From assembly GCF_013149785.1 (NCBI RefSeq), contig NZ_JABEZU010000005.1, positions 186,001 to 250,000 on the forward strand: a DNA stretch of 64,000 nucleotides, read 5' to 3'. The DNA comes from Isoptericola halotolerans (GTDB taxonomy: Bacteria; Actinomycetota; Actinomycetes; Actinomycetales; Cellulomonadaceae). The notes below the pieces were generated by a model, which worked only from the letters and a program-made list of their open reading frames with translations, did no database searches and was not told where the DNA came from. How positions within the stretch are numbered: position 1 is the stretch's first letter; each line of letters opens with the position of its first letter. Positions 49,606 to 59,195 of the stretch are shown here, one piece after another. Position numbers and translations under genes: made by a program.

Positions 49606-49820
49606 GCCGACATCGTGCCAGGTCGCGGTGGTCGTGCCGACCGGCCCGGTGCGAGGCGCCAGGGCAGCCTCCGAGACCGCCGCCGGGTGGCCCGCTCCGG
49701 GGGCACGTCGTCGCGGGACGCCCGGTCGGCGAGGCGCTCGCGGGCCCGGCGGACCTGTTCGACGCGACGGACCAGCTCGGCCTCGCGGACCTGGTGCTCG
49801 GTGAGGTGGTCGAGATGCAT
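49602..49820 (-). CDS. Small basic protein coupled to the LuxR regulator gene
   Basis: A 72-residue protein with a charged helical N-terminus (HLTEHQVREAELVRRVEQVRRARERL) and an Arg/Pro-rich C-terminus. GGAGG sits 6 nt before ATG 49820, a strong ribosome site. Its TGA overlaps the ATG of the regulator (ATGA). Similar short helical proteins are common in actinobacterial genomes, but I recognise no function. It may be a partner of the regulator or simply ensure its translation. Confidence 0.65.
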   Translation of the reverse strand: MHLDHLTEHQVREAELVRRVEQVRRARERLADRASRDDVPPERATRRRSRRLPWRLAPGRSARPPRPGTMSA

Positions 49821-50003
49821 GGTGGGCCTCCGTGAGCCTCGTCGACCGGGCCGGGCGGCCCGTCGGCACCAACCCTCGTCCGCTGAGGCACCGGCGCGGA
49901 TCGGTCAGGTGCCCGGTCCTGGGACGTCTGTGGCAGCGCGGACGGCTCTGAGGTACCTCAGCGTGCGGCGGGAGCGGGTCGGGGTGGAGTGCGCGAGGAC
50001 GCG

Positions 50004-50009
50004 TAGGAT
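50004..50009 (+). promoter_or_regulatory. -10 box TAGGAT of hrcA
   Basis: TAGGAT touches the left half of the CIRCE element, so HrcA bound there would block transcription. Nothing else is recognisable in the 183 nt between the small gene at 49820 and this box. Confidence 0.55.
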
Positions 50010-50034
50010 GGCACTCAGCGATCGAGAGTGCTAA
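50008..50034 (+). promoter_or_regulatory. CIRCE element of the hrcA-dnaJ operon
   Basis: GCACTC-N9-GAGTGC with the right half GAGTGCTAA intact (50026-50034) and the left half ATGGCACTC differing from TTAGCACTC. This is the HrcA binding site, placing hrcA and dnaJ under heat-shock autoregulation. Confidence 0.85.
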
Positions 50035-50102
50035 GCCTTCGGGGCGGGGGACGCCCCGGTGGGCGGCACGGCCGGGTGCTCGGCGGAAGGAGGCGCAGGG
50101 AC

Positions 50103-51134
50103 GTGAGCGAGGAACGACGGCTCGAGGTGCTGCGCGCCATCGTCGAGGACTACGTGACCACGCGTGAACCCGTGGGCTCGCGCGTGCTCACCGAACGCCA
50201 CCGACTGGGTGTCTCGCCGGCGACCATCCGCAACGACATGGCCACGCTCGAGGAGGAGGGCTACATCGCCCAGCCGCACACGTCGGCCGGTCGTGTGCCC
50301 ACCGACGCCGGCTACCGGCTCTTCGTCGACCGGCTCGCCGAGGTGCGGCCGTTGACGGTCCCCCAGAAGCGGGCCATCGAGACGTTCCTGTCCGAGGCCG
50401 TGGACCTCGACGACGTCGTGGTCCGGGCCGGGCGCCTCATCGCCCAGCTCACCGGCCAGGTCGCCGTCGTGCAGTACCCGTCGTTGCGACGGTCGGGGCT
50501 GCGTCACCTCGAGCTCGTCCCGGTGGCGGAGGACCGTCTGCTCGTCGTGGTCATCACCGACACCGGACGGGTCGAGCAGCGGTTCTGCGAGGTGCCTGCG
50601 GGCGCCGACGGGGCGACGGTGCTCGACGAGGCCACGCTCGCCGAGCTGCGCGCCCGCTTCAACGCCGCCGCCGCAGGCAAGCGGCTCGCCGAGCTGCCGG
50701 TGGCGTTCACGGCGGTGGTCGAGGCCGTCGGCCCGTCCGTGGCCGGGGTCGCCGGTGCCGTGGCCGACCTGGTCGTGGATACTCTCGGCCAGGAGGGCGA
50801 GGAGCGGATCGTGCTGGCCGGCACGGCGAACCTCGCCCGTTCGGAGTCGACGTTCGAGCAGGGGCTGAGCCCGGTGCTCGAGGCCCTCGAGGAGCAGGTG
50901 GTCCTGCTCGGGCTGCTCACCGAGATGTCGACCGACGGAGTCGGGGTCCGGATCGGGCACGAGAACCGGCTCGACGGGCTCACGGAGGCCTCCGTCGTCG
51001 TCTCCGACTACGGTTCCGGAGGAGACCCGGTCGCCAGCCTGGGCTCGATCGGTCCCACCCGCATGGACTACCCGGGCACCATCGCCTCCGTGCACGCCGT
51101 GGCCCGCTACCTGTCCCGCGTGCTGCCCGGCTGA
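50103..51134 (+). CDS. hrcA: Heat-inducible transcription repressor HrcA
   Basis: A 343-residue HrcA. The N-terminal winged helix (about 1-75) has [35 protein letters not shown], followed by [15 protein letters not shown]. The GAF-like and dimerisation parts follow, with [22 protein letters not shown] near the end. It represses chaperone genes at CIRCE and is reactivated by GroE. GTG 50103 has GGAGG upstream, and the earlier in-frame start at 50028 lies inside CIRCE. dnaJ begins 49 nt later. Confidence 0.96.
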   Translation: MSEERRLEVLRAIVEDYVTTREPVGSRVLTERHRLGVSPATIRNDMATLEEEGYIAQPHTSAGRVPTDAGYRLFVDRLAEVRPLTVPQKRAIETFLSEAVDLDDVVVRAGRLIAQLTGQVAVVQYPSLRRSGLRHLELVPVAEDRLLVVVITDTGRVEQRFCEVPAGADGATVLDEATLAELRARFNAAAAGKRLAELPVAFTAVVEAVGPSVAGVAGAVADLVVDTLGQEGEERIVLAGTANLARSESTFEQGLSPVLEALEEQVVLLGLLTEMSTDGVGVRIGHENRLDGLTEASVVVSDYGSGGDPVASLGSIGPTRMDYPGTIASVHAVARYLSRVLPG

Positions 51135-51183
51135 GCCGCGCGGAACACCTGACCCGACTGCGTACGTCACCGAAGAGAGAACT

Positions 51184-52302
51184 GTGACCGACTACTACGA
51201 GATCCTGGGCGTCGAGCGTGAAGCGACGCCCGAGCAGATCAAGAAGGCCTACCGCAAGCTTGCCCGCGAGCTGCACCCGGACGTCGCGGGAGCCGCCGGC
51301 GAGGAGAGTTTCAAGGACGTCGCGCGCGCCTACGAGGTGCTGTCCAACAGGGAGAAGCGCGAGCAGTACGACAGGGGCGTCGACCCGACCGCACCGGGCG
51401 GCGCGGGCGGCGGCTTCGGGCAGGGGTTCGGCTTCCAGGACATCTTCGAGACGTTCTTCGGCGGCGGTCAGGCCTCCGGCCCGGTGCCCCGTGCCCGCCG
51501 CGGCCAGGACGCGCTGGTGCGCATGGACATCGACCTCGTCGAGGCCACGTTCGGCGCCAAGCGGGAGCTGCAGGTCGACACCGCCGTGGTGTGCGGGACA
51601 TGCACCGGCAGCGGCTGCCGCCCCGGCACCGACCTGCGCACCTGCGACGTGTGCCACGGCCGTGGCAACGTGCAGCGCGTCGCCAGGTCGTTCCTCGGCC
51701 AGGTCATGACCACCGCCCCCTGCGCTGCCTGCCAGGGCTTCGGCACGGTCATCCCCGAGCCCTGCGCAGAGTGCTCGGGCGACGGCCGGGTGCGCTCGCG
51801 GCGCAGCCTGACGGTGAACGTGCCCGCAGGCGTGGACACCGGCACCCGCATCAAGCTCACCGCCCAGGGCGAGGTGGGCCCGGGTGGCGGCCCTGCGGGT
51901 GACCTCTACGTGGAGATCCGCGAGAAGGCGCACGAGGTCTTCGTGCGCCGTGGCGACGACCTGCACTGCACGCTCCCGGTCCCCATGACGGCCGCCGCGC
52001 TGGGCACGGTCCTCGAGCTCGACACCCTCGACGGCGCCGAGGAGATCGACCTGCGCCCGGGCACGCAGCCGGGGCAGATCATCACGCTCAAGGGCCTCGG
52101 TGTCGGGCACCTGCACGGCAACGGCCGTGGCGACCTGAACATCCACGTCGAGGTGCAGGTCCCCACCGGGCTGGACGACGACCAGTCCGGGCTGCTGCGC
52201 CGGCTCGCCGAGCTGCGTGGCGAGGAGCGGCCCGACCCGCGCCTCGTCGCCGCGCACCCGGGCGTGTTCTCGCGGCTCAAGGACAAGCTGAGCGGCCGCT
52301 GA
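51184..52302 (+). CDS. dnaJ: Chaperone DnaJ
   Basis: A 372-residue DnaJ. The J domain (1-70) has HPDV near residue 30. A Gly/Phe-rich linker (GGAGGGFGQGFGFQD) follows, then the zinc-finger region (about 130-215) with four CxxCxGxG-type repeats (CGTCTGSGC, CDVCHGRGN, CAACQGFGT, CAECSGDGR). The C-terminal substrate domains complete it. It stimulates DnaK ATPase. Being next to hrcA, it is the DnaJ2-type copy of actinobacteria; the dnaK operon is elsewhere. Confidence 0.96.
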   Translation: MTDYYEILGVEREATPEQIKKAYRKLARELHPDVAGAAGEESFKDVARAYEVLSNREKREQYDRGVDPTAPGGAGGGFGQGFGFQDIFETFFGGGQASGPVPRARRGQDALVRMDIDLVEATFGAKRELQVDTAVVCGTCTGSGCRPGTDLRTCDVCHGRGNVQRVARSFLGQVMTTAPCAACQGFGTVIPEPCAECSGDGRVRSRRSLTVNVPAGVDTGTRIKLTAQGEVGPGGGPAGDLYVEIREKAHEVFVRRGDDLHCTLPVPMTAAALGTVLELDTLDGAEEIDLRPGTQPGQIITLKGLGVGHLHGNGRGDLNIHVEVQVPTGLDDDQSGLLRRLAELRGEERPDPRLVAAHPGVFSRLKDKLSGR

Positions 52303-52303
52303 C

Positions 52304-52490
52304 GTGAGCGCGAGGAGCCCCCGCGGAGGTACGCCGAGGTACGAGGTGTGGCGGAGCGAGGCACCGCGGCGGTCGCGTGGGAGGTGTGCAGCGTGAGCGC
52401 GAGGAGCCCCCGCGGAGGTACGCCGAGGTACGAGGTGTGGCGGAGCGAGGCACCGCGGTGGTCGCGTGGGAGGTGTGCAGCGTGAGCGCG
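52304..52490 (+). repeat. Two tandem 89-bp repeats ending on the rsmE start
   Basis: Two copies (52304-52392 and 52393-52481) differ at one base. A third copy is represented by its first nine bases GTGAGCGCG, which are the start of rsmE. Each copy begins with GTG and reads as a 30-codon frame whose TGA overlaps the next GTG (GTGA). The end of each copy carries GGAGG 8 nt before the next GTG. The repeats fill the space between dnaJ and rsmE. Confidence 0.9.
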
Positions 52491-53264
52491 CCGGTCTTCC
52501 TCGCGGCCGACGACCTGACCGGGGTCCGGTCCGGTGACGCCTACGTCCTGGGCGGCGACGAAGGTCGTCATGCGGGCGTGGTGCAGCGCCGTGCCCCGGG
52601 AGAGACCGTGGACGTCGTCGACGGCGCGGGAACCCGCCTGCGTGGCGTCGTGACCTCGGTCGAGGGCACCGACGTGCACCTGCGCGTCGAGGCCCGCACC
52701 GACGAGCCCGCGCCGGACGTCGTCCTCACTCTCGTGCAGGCGCTCGCCAAGGGTGACCGCGACCACCTCGCGGTCGAGGCCGCCGTGGAGGTCGGGGTGG
52801 ATGCCGTCGTGCCCTGGCAGGCCGACCGGAGCGTCGTCGTGTGGCGCGGGTCGCGAGCCGCCAAGTCGCGCGGGCGTTGGGAGTCCACCGTGCGATCCGC
52901 CGTGAAGCAGGCCCGCCGCGCGTGGCTGCCCGCCGTCGGCGAGCACCTCACGAGCCGGCAGCTCGCCGCGCGGACCCGCGACGTGGTCGACGCCGGCGGT
53001 GCCGTCGTCGTGCTCCACGAGGAGGCCACGACGGCGCTCGCGGAGGTCGTGCTGCCGGTGCCGGCCGAGACGGGGCCCGACGCCGTCGCGCCAGAGCTGT
53101 TCGTGGTGGTCGGTCCCGAGGGTGGTATCGGGTCCGACGAGCTGTCGGCCCTGCGCTCCGCCGGTGCCGTCGCCGCCCGCCTCGGTCCGCACGTGCTGCG
53201 CACCTCGACCGCGGGACCCGTCGCCGTCGCCCTCCTGAGCGAACGTCTGGGACGGTGGCGGTAG
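52482..53264 (+). CDS. rsmE: 16S rRNA m3U1498 methyltransferase RsmE
   Basis: A 260-residue SPOUT methyltransferase that methylates U1498 of 16S rRNA. An N-terminal PUA-like part has LGGDEGRHAGVVQRRAPGETVDVVDG. The knotted SPOUT domain has LVQALAKGDRDHLAVEAAVEVGVDAVVPWQADRS, VVGPEGGIGSDELSALR and LGPHVLRTSTAGPVA. GTG 52482 has GGAGG 8 nt upstream. An in-frame start at 52377 would read through one of the 89-bp repeats and is rejected. The stop codon TAG is part of the -10 box of the next gene. Confidence 0.93.
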   Translation: MSAPVFLAADDLTGVRSGDAYVLGGDEGRHAGVVQRRAPGETVDVVDGAGTRLRGVVTSVEGTDVHLRVEARTDEPAPDVVLTLVQALAKGDRDHLAVEAAVEVGVDAVVPWQADRSVVVWRGSRAAKSRGRWESTVRSAVKQARRAWLPAVGEHLTSRQLAARTRDVVDAGGAVVVLHEEATTALAEVVLPVPAETGPDAVAPELFVVVGPEGGIGSDELSALRSAGAVAARLGPHVLRTSTAGPVAVALLSERLGRWR

Positions 53265-53267
53265 CGT
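53262..53267 (+). promoter_or_regulatory. -10 box TAGCGT for the leaderless HIT gene
   Basis: TAGCGT lies 7 nt before ATG 53275 and overlaps the rsmE stop codon. Confidence 0.55.
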
Positions 53268-53274
53268 GGAGCAC

Positions 53275-53628
53275 ATGAACGTCACCGCCGAGGCTGACTG
53301 CCTCTTCTGCCGGATCGTCGCCGGCGAGCTCCCCGCCGACGTCGTGGAGACGACCGAGCGCGTCGTGGCGTTCCGGGACATCGATCCGCAGGCGCCGGTC
53401 CACGTGCTCGTCGTGCCCAAGGAGCACCACGGGGACGTCTCCGTGCTCGCCGCCGCCGACCCGACGCTGCTCGCGGAGGTCGTGGAGGTCGCCGACACGG
53501 TGGCCCACGACCTCGCCGACGGTCAGTACCGGTTCATCTTCAACTCCGGCCCCCGAGCCGGCCAGAGCGTGTTCCACGTCCACGGGCACGTCGTGGCGGG
53601 CACCCAGCTCGGATGGAGCCCCGCCTGA
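53275..53628 (+). CDS. HIT-family nucleotide hydrolase
   Basis: A 117-residue histidine-triad protein. It has [14 protein letters not shown] at the N-terminus, [15 protein letters not shown], and the catalytic triad [11 protein letters not shown] near the end. HIT proteins of this group hydrolyse phosphoramidates such as AMP-lysine or nucleotide conjugates. An alternative GTG at 53266 would add three residues. ATG 53275 fits the TAGCGT box. It lies in the conserved rsmE-HIT-phoH-ybeY order. Confidence 0.93.
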   Translation: MNVTAEADCLFCRIVAGELPADVVETTERVVAFRDIDPQAPVHVLVVPKEHHGDVSVLAAADPTLLAEVVEVADTVAHDLADGQYRFIFNSGPRAGQSVFHVHGHVVAGTQLGWSPA

Positions 53629-53630
53629 GC

Positions 53631-54713
53631 ATGTCGTCGACCTCCGCAGCCTCCGACCGCCCCGTGCGCTCGGCCACCCCCACCACGAAGCACACGTCCG
53701 AGCACCGCGTCGTCGTGCCCGCCCACGTGCCGATGGTCGCCCTGCTGGGCAGCCGCGACGCCGTGCTGCGTGCCGTCGAGGACGGCTTCCCCGGCGTCGA
53801 CGTGCACGCCCGGGGAAACGAGATCTCGGTGCACGGGCCGGCACCAGAGGTCGCGATCGTCGCCCGTCTGCTCGACGAGCTGATCGAGGTGGTCGAGTCC
53901 GGGACGCCGCTGACCCCGGAGGTCGTCTCCCGATCCGTGGCGATGCTCGCCGGCACGCCGGCCCAGCGGCCGGCCGAGGTCCTGACCTTCGACATCCTGT
54001 CCAGCCGGGGCCGCACCATCCGGCCCAAGACCGTCGGGCAGAAGCACTACGTCGAGGCGATCGACGCCAACACGATCACGTTCGGCATCGGCCCGGCCGG
54101 CACGGGCAAGACGTACCTCGCGATGGCCAAGGCCGTCCAGGCGCTCCAGGCCAAGCGCGTCAACCGGATCATCCTGACCAGGCCGGCCGTGGAGGCGGGG
54201 GAGAAGCTCGGCTACCTCCCGGGAGGCCTGAGCGAGAAGATCGACCCGTACCTGCGCCCGCTGTACGACGCGTTGCACGACATGGTCGACCCCGACTCGA
54301 TCCCCAAGCTCATCGAGTCCGCCACCATCGAGGTGGCACCCCTGGCCTACATGCGGGGCCGGTCGCTCAACGACTCGTTCATCATCCTCGACGAGGCGCA
54401 GAACACCTCTGCCGAGCAGATGAAGATGTTCCTGACCCGCCTCGGGTTCGGCTCGACGATGGTCATCACGGGCGACGCGACACAGGTCGACCTGCCGAAC
54501 GGCACCACGTCGGGGTTGCGGGTGGTCGAGGACATCCTCACCGGGGTGGACGACGTGGAGTTCTGCCGCCTGACGAGCTCCGACGTCGTCCGTCACCGCC
54601 TCGTGAGCGACATCATCGACGCCTATGCGCGCTGGGACACAGCTCGTCCGGGTGGTGGCCCGGCGGACGGGCCGCCACGCGGGAGCCGTCACGAACGAGG
54701 GAGCCGTCGGTGA
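53631..54713 (+). CDS. phoH: PhoH-like ATPase (YbeZ type)
   Basis: A 360-residue PhoH/YbeZ protein. A variable N-terminus and a small KH-like part (about 30-110, [17 protein letters not shown]) come first. The ATPase domain has [12 protein letters not shown] near 155-166 (Walker A), [15 protein letters not shown], and FIILDEAQN near 250 (Walker B). It is thought to act with YbeY in RNA metabolism or ribosome maturation. I choose ATG 53631, 2 nt after the HIT stop; an ATG at 53613 overlaps that gene. ybeY overlaps its end by four bases. Confidence 0.93.
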   Translation: MSSTSAASDRPVRSATPTTKHTSEHRVVVPAHVPMVALLGSRDAVLRAVEDGFPGVDVHARGNEISVHGPAPEVAIVARLLDELIEVVESGTPLTPEVVSRSVAMLAGTPAQRPAEVLTFDILSSRGRTIRPKTVGQKHYVEAIDANTITFGIGPAGTGKTYLAMAKAVQALQAKRVNRIILTRPAVEAGEKLGYLPGGLSEKIDPYLRPLYDALHDMVDPDSIPKLIESATIEVAPLAYMRGRSLNDSFIILDEAQNTSAEQMKMFLTRLGFGSTMVITGDATQVDLPNGTTSGLRVVEDILTGVDDVEFCRLTSSDVVRHRLVSDIIDAYARWDTARPGGGPADGPPRGSRHERGSRR

Positions 54714-55162
54714 GCGTCGAGGTCAACAACGAGTCCGGTCACGAGCTCGACGAGGCCGAGTTCGCGGCGCTGGCCCGCTTCGCGCTGGACAGCCTCCACG
54801 TGCATCCCTCCAGCGAGCTGTCGATCCTGTTCGTCGACACGGCGACCATGACGGACCTGCACGTGCAGTGGATGGACGAGCCGGGACCCACCGACGTGCT
54901 CTCCTTCCCGATGGACGAGCTGCGGCCGGGGCGCGAGGGCGAGGAGACGCCGCCCGGGACGCTCGGTGACATCGTGCTGTGCCCGGACGTCGCGGTGCAG
55001 CAGGCGAAGGCCGCCGGCCACTCCACCGTCGAGGAGCTGCTGCTGCTCACCACGCACGGTGTCCTGCACCTCCTGGGGTACGACCACGCCGAGCCCGAGG
55101 AGGAGAAGGAGATGTTCGCGCTGCAGCGCCGGCTCCTGCTCACGTTCCTCGCGGGACGGTGA
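54710..55162 (+). CDS. ybeY: Endoribonuclease YbeY
   Basis: A 150-residue metalloprotein with the zinc motif [11 protein letters not shown] near residues 114-124 and upstream [10 protein letters not shown] and [10 protein letters not shown]. It matures 16S rRNA ends and takes part in ribosome quality control. GTG 54710 overlaps the phoH stop, and its TGA overlaps the GTG of the next gene (GTGA), so phoH-ybeY-transporter are tightly coupled. Confidence 0.96.
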   Translation: MSVEVNNESGHELDEAEFAALARFALDSLHVHPSSELSILFVDTATMTDLHVQWMDEPGPTDVLSFPMDELRPGREGEETPPGTLGDIVLCPDVAVQQAKAAGHSTVEELLLLTTHGVLHLLGYDHAEPEEEKEMFALQRRLLLTFLAGR

Positions 55163-56508
55163 CCGGGACGGTGGACGCACCGGACCCGGTGCTGTGGCTC
55201 GTCCTGCTGGTCTGCCTGGCCCTGTCCGCCGTGCTCAGCGCCGGGCAGACGGCGGTGCAACGGGTGACCAGGGCGTCCCTCGCGGAGGCGCTCGCCGAGG
55301 CGCTCAGCGAGGCGGACGCCGACGGCGCCGTCCCGGGCCCGGCGCGGACCGCCCGGTCCCGGCGCGTCCAGCGTGCGCAGCACCTGGCCGTCGACCCCGC
55401 TGTGCCCGTCTCGCTCGCCCTCGTGCGGGTCCTCGCCGAGTCGGTCAGCGTCGGCGCCCTGGCCGTCCTGCTGCTCGACTGGTTCGAGGTCTGGTGGGAG
55501 GCGTTGCTGGGGGTCGCCCTCGCGGGCCTGGTCGCGGGTGTGCTGCTGATGCGCCTGAGCCCGCGGACCTGGGCCCACCGCCACCCGGCCCGTGCGCTGA
55601 TCCTTCTCGCCACACCTCTGTGGGTGGCGCACCGTTCCGTGGGCTGGGTGCCGCGGCGTCGGCTGCCCGGCGAGGCGGCGGTGCCGGAGGGTGAGGAGCT
55701 GCGCGACATGGCGGACCGGGTCCGCGAGAACGAGGCGATCGAGGCCCCGGAGCGAGAGCTGCTCCGCTCCGCGCTGGAGCTGGGTGGCACGCTGGCGCGC
55801 GAGGTCATGGTGCCCCGCCCCGACATGGTGACGGTCGGGTCGCGCACCACGCTCCACAAGGCGATGAGGCTGTTCCTGCGCTCCGGCTTCTCCCGGGTGC
55901 CTGTCGTGGGGCGGACGGTGGACGACCTGGTCGGGGTCGTCTATCTCAAGGACGTGGCTCGGTTGCTGGACGCCGACCCGTCCGCGGGGGACCGCCCCGT
56001 GGTCGACCACGTGCGCGCACCGGTGTTCGTGCCGGAGTCCAAGCCGGCGGACGACCTGCTGCGTGACATGCAGGCCCGTCGCTCGCACATCGCGATCGTC
56101 GTGGACGAGTACGGGGGAGTGGCGGGTCTCGTGACCGTCGAGGACATCATCGAGGAGCTGGTGGGCGAGCTCACGGACGAGCACGACACCGGATCGGAGC
56201 CGGTGCCCGAGGACCTCGGCGACGGCACCTGGAGGGTGCCGGCCCGGTGGCCGGTCGACGAGCTCGGCGAGCTGTTCGGGCTGCGTCTGGACGACGACGA
56301 CGTCGACACCGCGGGCGGCCTGCTCGCCAAGCACCTCGGTAAGGTGCCTCTGACCGGTGCCCGCGCCGACGTCGGCCCGCTGCGGCTGGAGGCCGAGCGT
56401 GTCGAGGGGCGCCGCAAACAGCTCGCGAGCATCCTGGTGCGCAGGAGCGCACACCCAGCAGCGGACGACGTCGTCGTACCGCACGATCAGAAGGACGTTT
56501 CCGCATGA
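55159..56508 (+). CDS. CNNM/HlyC-CorC family CBS-domain membrane protein
   Basis: A 449-residue protein. The DUF21 membrane domain (about 1-165) has four helices. It is followed by [13 protein letters not shown] and a pair of CBS domains (about 205-330) with [24 protein letters not shown]. The C-terminal CorC_HlyC domain (about 345-425) has [12 protein letters not shown]. Such proteins are linked to Mg2+ or Co2+ transport or homeostasis. GTG 55159 overlaps the ybeY stop by four bases. Its TGA overlaps the ATG of era, so the whole row from phoH to era forms one coupled unit. Confidence 0.9.
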   Translation: MTGTVDAPDPVLWLVLLVCLALSAVLSAGQTAVQRVTRASLAEALAEALSEADADGAVPGPARTARSRRVQRAQHLAVDPAVPVSLALVRVLAESVSVGALAVLLLDWFEVWWEALLGVALAGLVAGVLLMRLSPRTWAHRHPARALILLATPLWVAHRSVGWVPRRRLPGEAAVPEGEELRDMADRVRENEAIEAPERELLRSALELGGTLAREVMVPRPDMVTVGSRTTLHKAMRLFLRSGFSRVPVVGRTVDDLVGVVYLKDVARLLDADPSAGDRPVVDHVRAPVFVPESKPADDLLRDMQARRSHIAIVVDEYGGVAGLVTVEDIIEELVGELTDEHDTGSEPVPEDLGDGTWRVPARWPVDELGELFGLRLDDDDVDTAGGLLAKHLGKVPLTGARADVGPLRLEAERVEGRRKQLASILVRRSAHPAADDVVVPHDQKDVSA

Positions 56509-57467
56509 CGCACGAGACCTTGCACCGATCAGGGTTCGCCTGCCTGGTGGGCCGGCCGAACGTCGGCAAGTCGACCCTCACGAACGCGCTCGTCGGGGAG
56601 AAGGTGGCGATCATGTCGGCGCGGCCGCAGACGACGCGGCACACCATCCGCGGGATCGTCCACCGCGAGGACGCCCAGCTGGTGCTGGTCGACACCCCCG
56701 GGCTGCACCGGCCGCGCACCCTGCTGGGCGAGCGGCTCAACACGCTGGTCCAGGACACCTTGAGCGAGGTGGACGTGGTGGCGTTCTGCCTGCCTGCCGA
56801 CCAGAAGATCGGGCCGGGTGACAAGTACATCGCGAGCAGGCTGGCGCCGCTGATGCAGGGGCGCCGACCGGTGCCGGTGGTCGCGGTGGTGACGAAGTCC
56901 GACCTGGTCGACCGCGGTCGGCTCGCGGAGCACCTGGTCGCGGTCGACCAGCTCGCGACGTCGATGGACCTCGACTGGTCGGCCATCGTGCCGGTCTCTG
57001 CCAAGGGCGGCTACCAGGTCGCCGAGCTGACGGAGGTGCTGGTGGCGCACCTGCCGGAGGGACCCGACCTGTACCCGGACGGCGAGCTCACCGACGAGCC
57101 CGAGGAGACGATGATCGCCGAGCTGGTGCGCGAGGCGGCCCTCGAGGGCGTGCGTGACGAGCTGCCGCACTCCCTCGCGGTCTCCGTCGAGGAGATCGTC
57201 CCGCGGGAGGGTACCGGTGACGAGGGGAGCGGCGACGTGCCGGGCAGGCGCCCCCTGCTGGACGTGCGGGTGACCCTCTTTGTGGAGCGGGAGAGCCAGA
57301 AGGGCATCATCATCGGTCGTGGGGGCTCCCGACTGCGAGAGGTCGGGACGACGGCACGGGAGGGCATCGAGAAGCTGCTCGGTGCCCGCGTCTACCTCGA
57401 CCTCCACGTGAAGGTCGCCAAGGACTGGCAGCGGGACCCCAAGCAGCTGCAGCGACTGGGGTTCTGA
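56505..57467 (+). CDS. era: GTPase Era
   Basis: A 320-residue Era. G1 reads GRPNVGKSTLTNALVG near residues 14-29, then ARPQTTRHTIRGI, G3 DTPGLHRPRT and G4 TKSDL. A C-terminal KH domain has ESQKGIIIGRGGSRLREVG and ends DLHVKVAKDWQRDPKQLQRLGF. It binds 16S rRNA during 30S assembly. A short insertion (GTGDEGSGDVPGR, about 240-252) is specific to this lineage. A hairpin follows the stop. Confidence 0.97.
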   Translation: MTHETLHRSGFACLVGRPNVGKSTLTNALVGEKVAIMSARPQTTRHTIRGIVHREDAQLVLVDTPGLHRPRTLLGERLNTLVQDTLSEVDVVAFCLPADQKIGPGDKYIASRLAPLMQGRRPVPVVAVVTKSDLVDRGRLAEHLVAVDQLATSMDLDWSAIVPVSAKGGYQVAELTEVLVAHLPEGPDLYPDGELTDEPEETMIAELVREAALEGVRDELPHSLAVSVEEIVPREGTGDEGSGDVPGRRPLLDVRVTLFVERESQKGIIIGRGGSRLREVGTTAREGIEKLLGARVYLDLHVKVAKDWQRDPKQLQRLGF

Positions 57468-57475
57468 CCCGGCAG

Positions 57476-57502
57476 GTCCCCGGTCGCCGGCGACCGGGGA
57501 CC
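57476..57502 (+). terminator. Hairpin after era
   Basis: Thirteen bases at 57476-57488 pair with fourteen at 57489-57502, with a one-base bulge and almost no loop, 9 nt after the stop. Confidence 0.65.
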
Positions 57503-57504
57503 GG

Positions 57505-57510
57505 TAGCAT
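57505..57510 (+). promoter_or_regulatory. -10 box TAGCAT for the leaderless hydrolase gene
   Basis: TAGCAT lies 7 nt before GTG 57518 and directly behind the era hairpin. Confidence 0.6.
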
Positions 57511-57517
57511 CCGGTGA

Positions 57518-59098
57518 GTGGTGTTCCGGACGATCGCGACGAGCGCGGCGCTGCTGGTCGGGCTGGCCGTGGTCGGCGCGGTCGCGGGCCCGCAGTGGGA
57601 CCCGCAGCCGGTCACCGAGCACGTGGTCCCGGCGACCACCGACACGACGATCGGCGGTGTGGACCCGGAGTCGGTCGGGACCGTCGGGGACCACGACGTG
57701 CGGGCCGAGACGGTGACGATCGACCTGGACGGCACCGTCGTGGACGGCCTGCTGCGCCGGCCGCTCCACGAGGACGGCAGCGTGCTGCCGGACCGGCCCG
57801 GGGTCGTGTTCGTCCACGGTGCCGGGACCGGACACGCGGCCCAGGCGTTCAGCGACACGGCGACGGACCTCGCCAGCGCCGGAGTCGTCACCCTGGTGCC
57901 TGACAAGCGTCTCGACACGTACTCGTTGCGCGATCGCGACTACGAGGCGATGGCGCGGGACTACGAGCACTCCGTCGAGCTGCTGCGCGGGGTCGAGGGA
58001 GTCGACCCCGCACGGGTCGGTGCGTACGGCGAGTCCGAGGGCGCGTGGATCGTGCCGGTCCTGCAGGTCGACGACCCGTCGATCGCGTTCACCGTCCTCA
58101 CCTCCGCGCCGGTGGTCGCCCCGCGGGAGCAGGCGGCCTACGCGGCCGACAACTACCTGCGCAACACGGGTGTGCCCGACCAGGTGTTCCGCGCGATCCC
58201 CCGTGCCGTCGGCATGCAGTTCCCCGGTGGCGGCTTCGGCTACGCGGACTTCGACGTGAGCCCGTGGCTCGCGGCGCAGACGGCGCCGGTGCTGGTCGTC
58301 TACGGCACGGCGGACGCCTCGATGCCCGTCGAGCAGGGTGCCCAGCTGATCCTGACCGACACCGCGGCGGGTCCGGGCGACGCGCCGGTCACGGTCCGGT
58401 ACTACGCAGGTGCGGACCACGGGATCCGGGTGCGCGACGACAGCCCGGTGGGCGGGACGGTCCGCTACCCGCTGCACCCCGACTTCGTCCGGGACCTCGC
58501 CGCCTGGGTCCAGGGCCAGCCCGGGACCGCCGACGCCGTCCCGCAGGTCGCCGGCGCCACGCCGGAGCAGCTCTTCCTCGCCGCCCCCGTGCCGCAGCCA
58601 CGCTGGTGGGGCAGCGGGGACGTCGTCGTGGCGGCGGTCCTGGGCGGGGCCGGGCTCGTGGTGCTCGCCCTCGGGGCGTGGGTCGCGGTCGTGCTCGTCC
58701 GCCGGGTCTCCCGACGGCACGCCGGGCCGCGGCCCACCTTCGCACCCGGCGTCGGGCGGGCACTGGTGGCGCTCGGGGTGGGCTCCGTCACGACGACCGC
58801 TGCTCTGGCCGTGTACCTGCTGCTGGTCGCCCGGCTCGCGTTCGACTACCAGCGCAACGACGTGATCGTCCAGGGCGGCTGGGTCGCGGTCCGGCTGCTG
58901 GGCGTGCTCACGGTGGTCGCGGCCGCGGTGCTGCTGCAACGCGTGGCCGACGTACGCTCGTCCCGGCGGTCCTCCGGTAGCGTGCGCGTGGCCCGGGGCG
59001 GGGCACCCGCGCTCGTCGCGCTGTGCTGCGTCGTCGCGGGGTCCGTGTCGTTGCTGTTCACGCTCGCGTACTGGGGTGTGTACCAGCTGGGCCTGTGA
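57518..59098 (+). CDS. Membrane-anchored alpha/beta hydrolase
   Basis: A 526-residue protein. An N-terminal hydrophobic anchor (about 4-24) is followed by an alpha/beta-hydrolase domain outside the membrane (about 70-345). It carries VVFVHGAGTGH (oxyanion loop), the nucleophile elbow YGESEGAW (serine near residue 172), VVYGTADASMP (acid) and YYAGADHGIR (histidine). A C-terminal part with four helices (about 370-520) is unusual for this fold. It should be an esterase, lipase-like or peptidase-like enzyme facing the cell surface. The substrate is unknown. Confidence 0.82.
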   Translation: MVFRTIATSAALLVGLAVVGAVAGPQWDPQPVTEHVVPATTDTTIGGVDPESVGTVGDHDVRAETVTIDLDGTVVDGLLRRPLHEDGSVLPDRPGVVFVHGAGTGHAAQAFSDTATDLASAGVVTLVPDKRLDTYSLRDRDYEAMARDYEHSVELLRGVEGVDPARVGAYGESEGAWIVPVLQVDDPSIAFTVLTSAPVVAPREQAAYAADNYLRNTGVPDQVFRAIPRAVGMQFPGGGFGYADFDVSPWLAAQTAPVLVVYGTADASMPVEQGAQLILTDTAAGPGDAPVTVRYYAGADHGIRVRDDSPVGGTVRYPLHPDFVRDLAAWVQGQPGTADAVPQVAGATPEQLFLAAPVPQPRWWGSGDVVVAAVLGGAGLVVLALGAWVAVVLVRRVSRRHAGPRPTFAPGVGRALVALGVGSVTTTAALAVYLLLVARLAFDYQRNDVIVQGGWVAVRLLGVLTVVAAAVLLQRVADVRSSRRSSGSVRVARGGAPALVALCCVVAGSVSLLFTLAYWGVYQLGL

Positions 59099-59195
59099 CG
59101 CGCCGCGGAGCCTGACCTGACGGGAAGGGCTCGCGTCAGGTAGAAACGACCCGACCGGTTCTTCGGTCGTCCACTCATGCAGGGAGTCAGTACCC

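Noticed and set aside
52377-52481. Longer RsmE start at 52377
   Set aside because: It would translate one 89-bp repeat as a 35-residue extension. GTG 52482 has a proper ribosome site and the normal family N-terminus.
52304-52490. CRISPR-like array
   Set aside because: Only two directly adjacent units without spacers, and no cas genes in the window.
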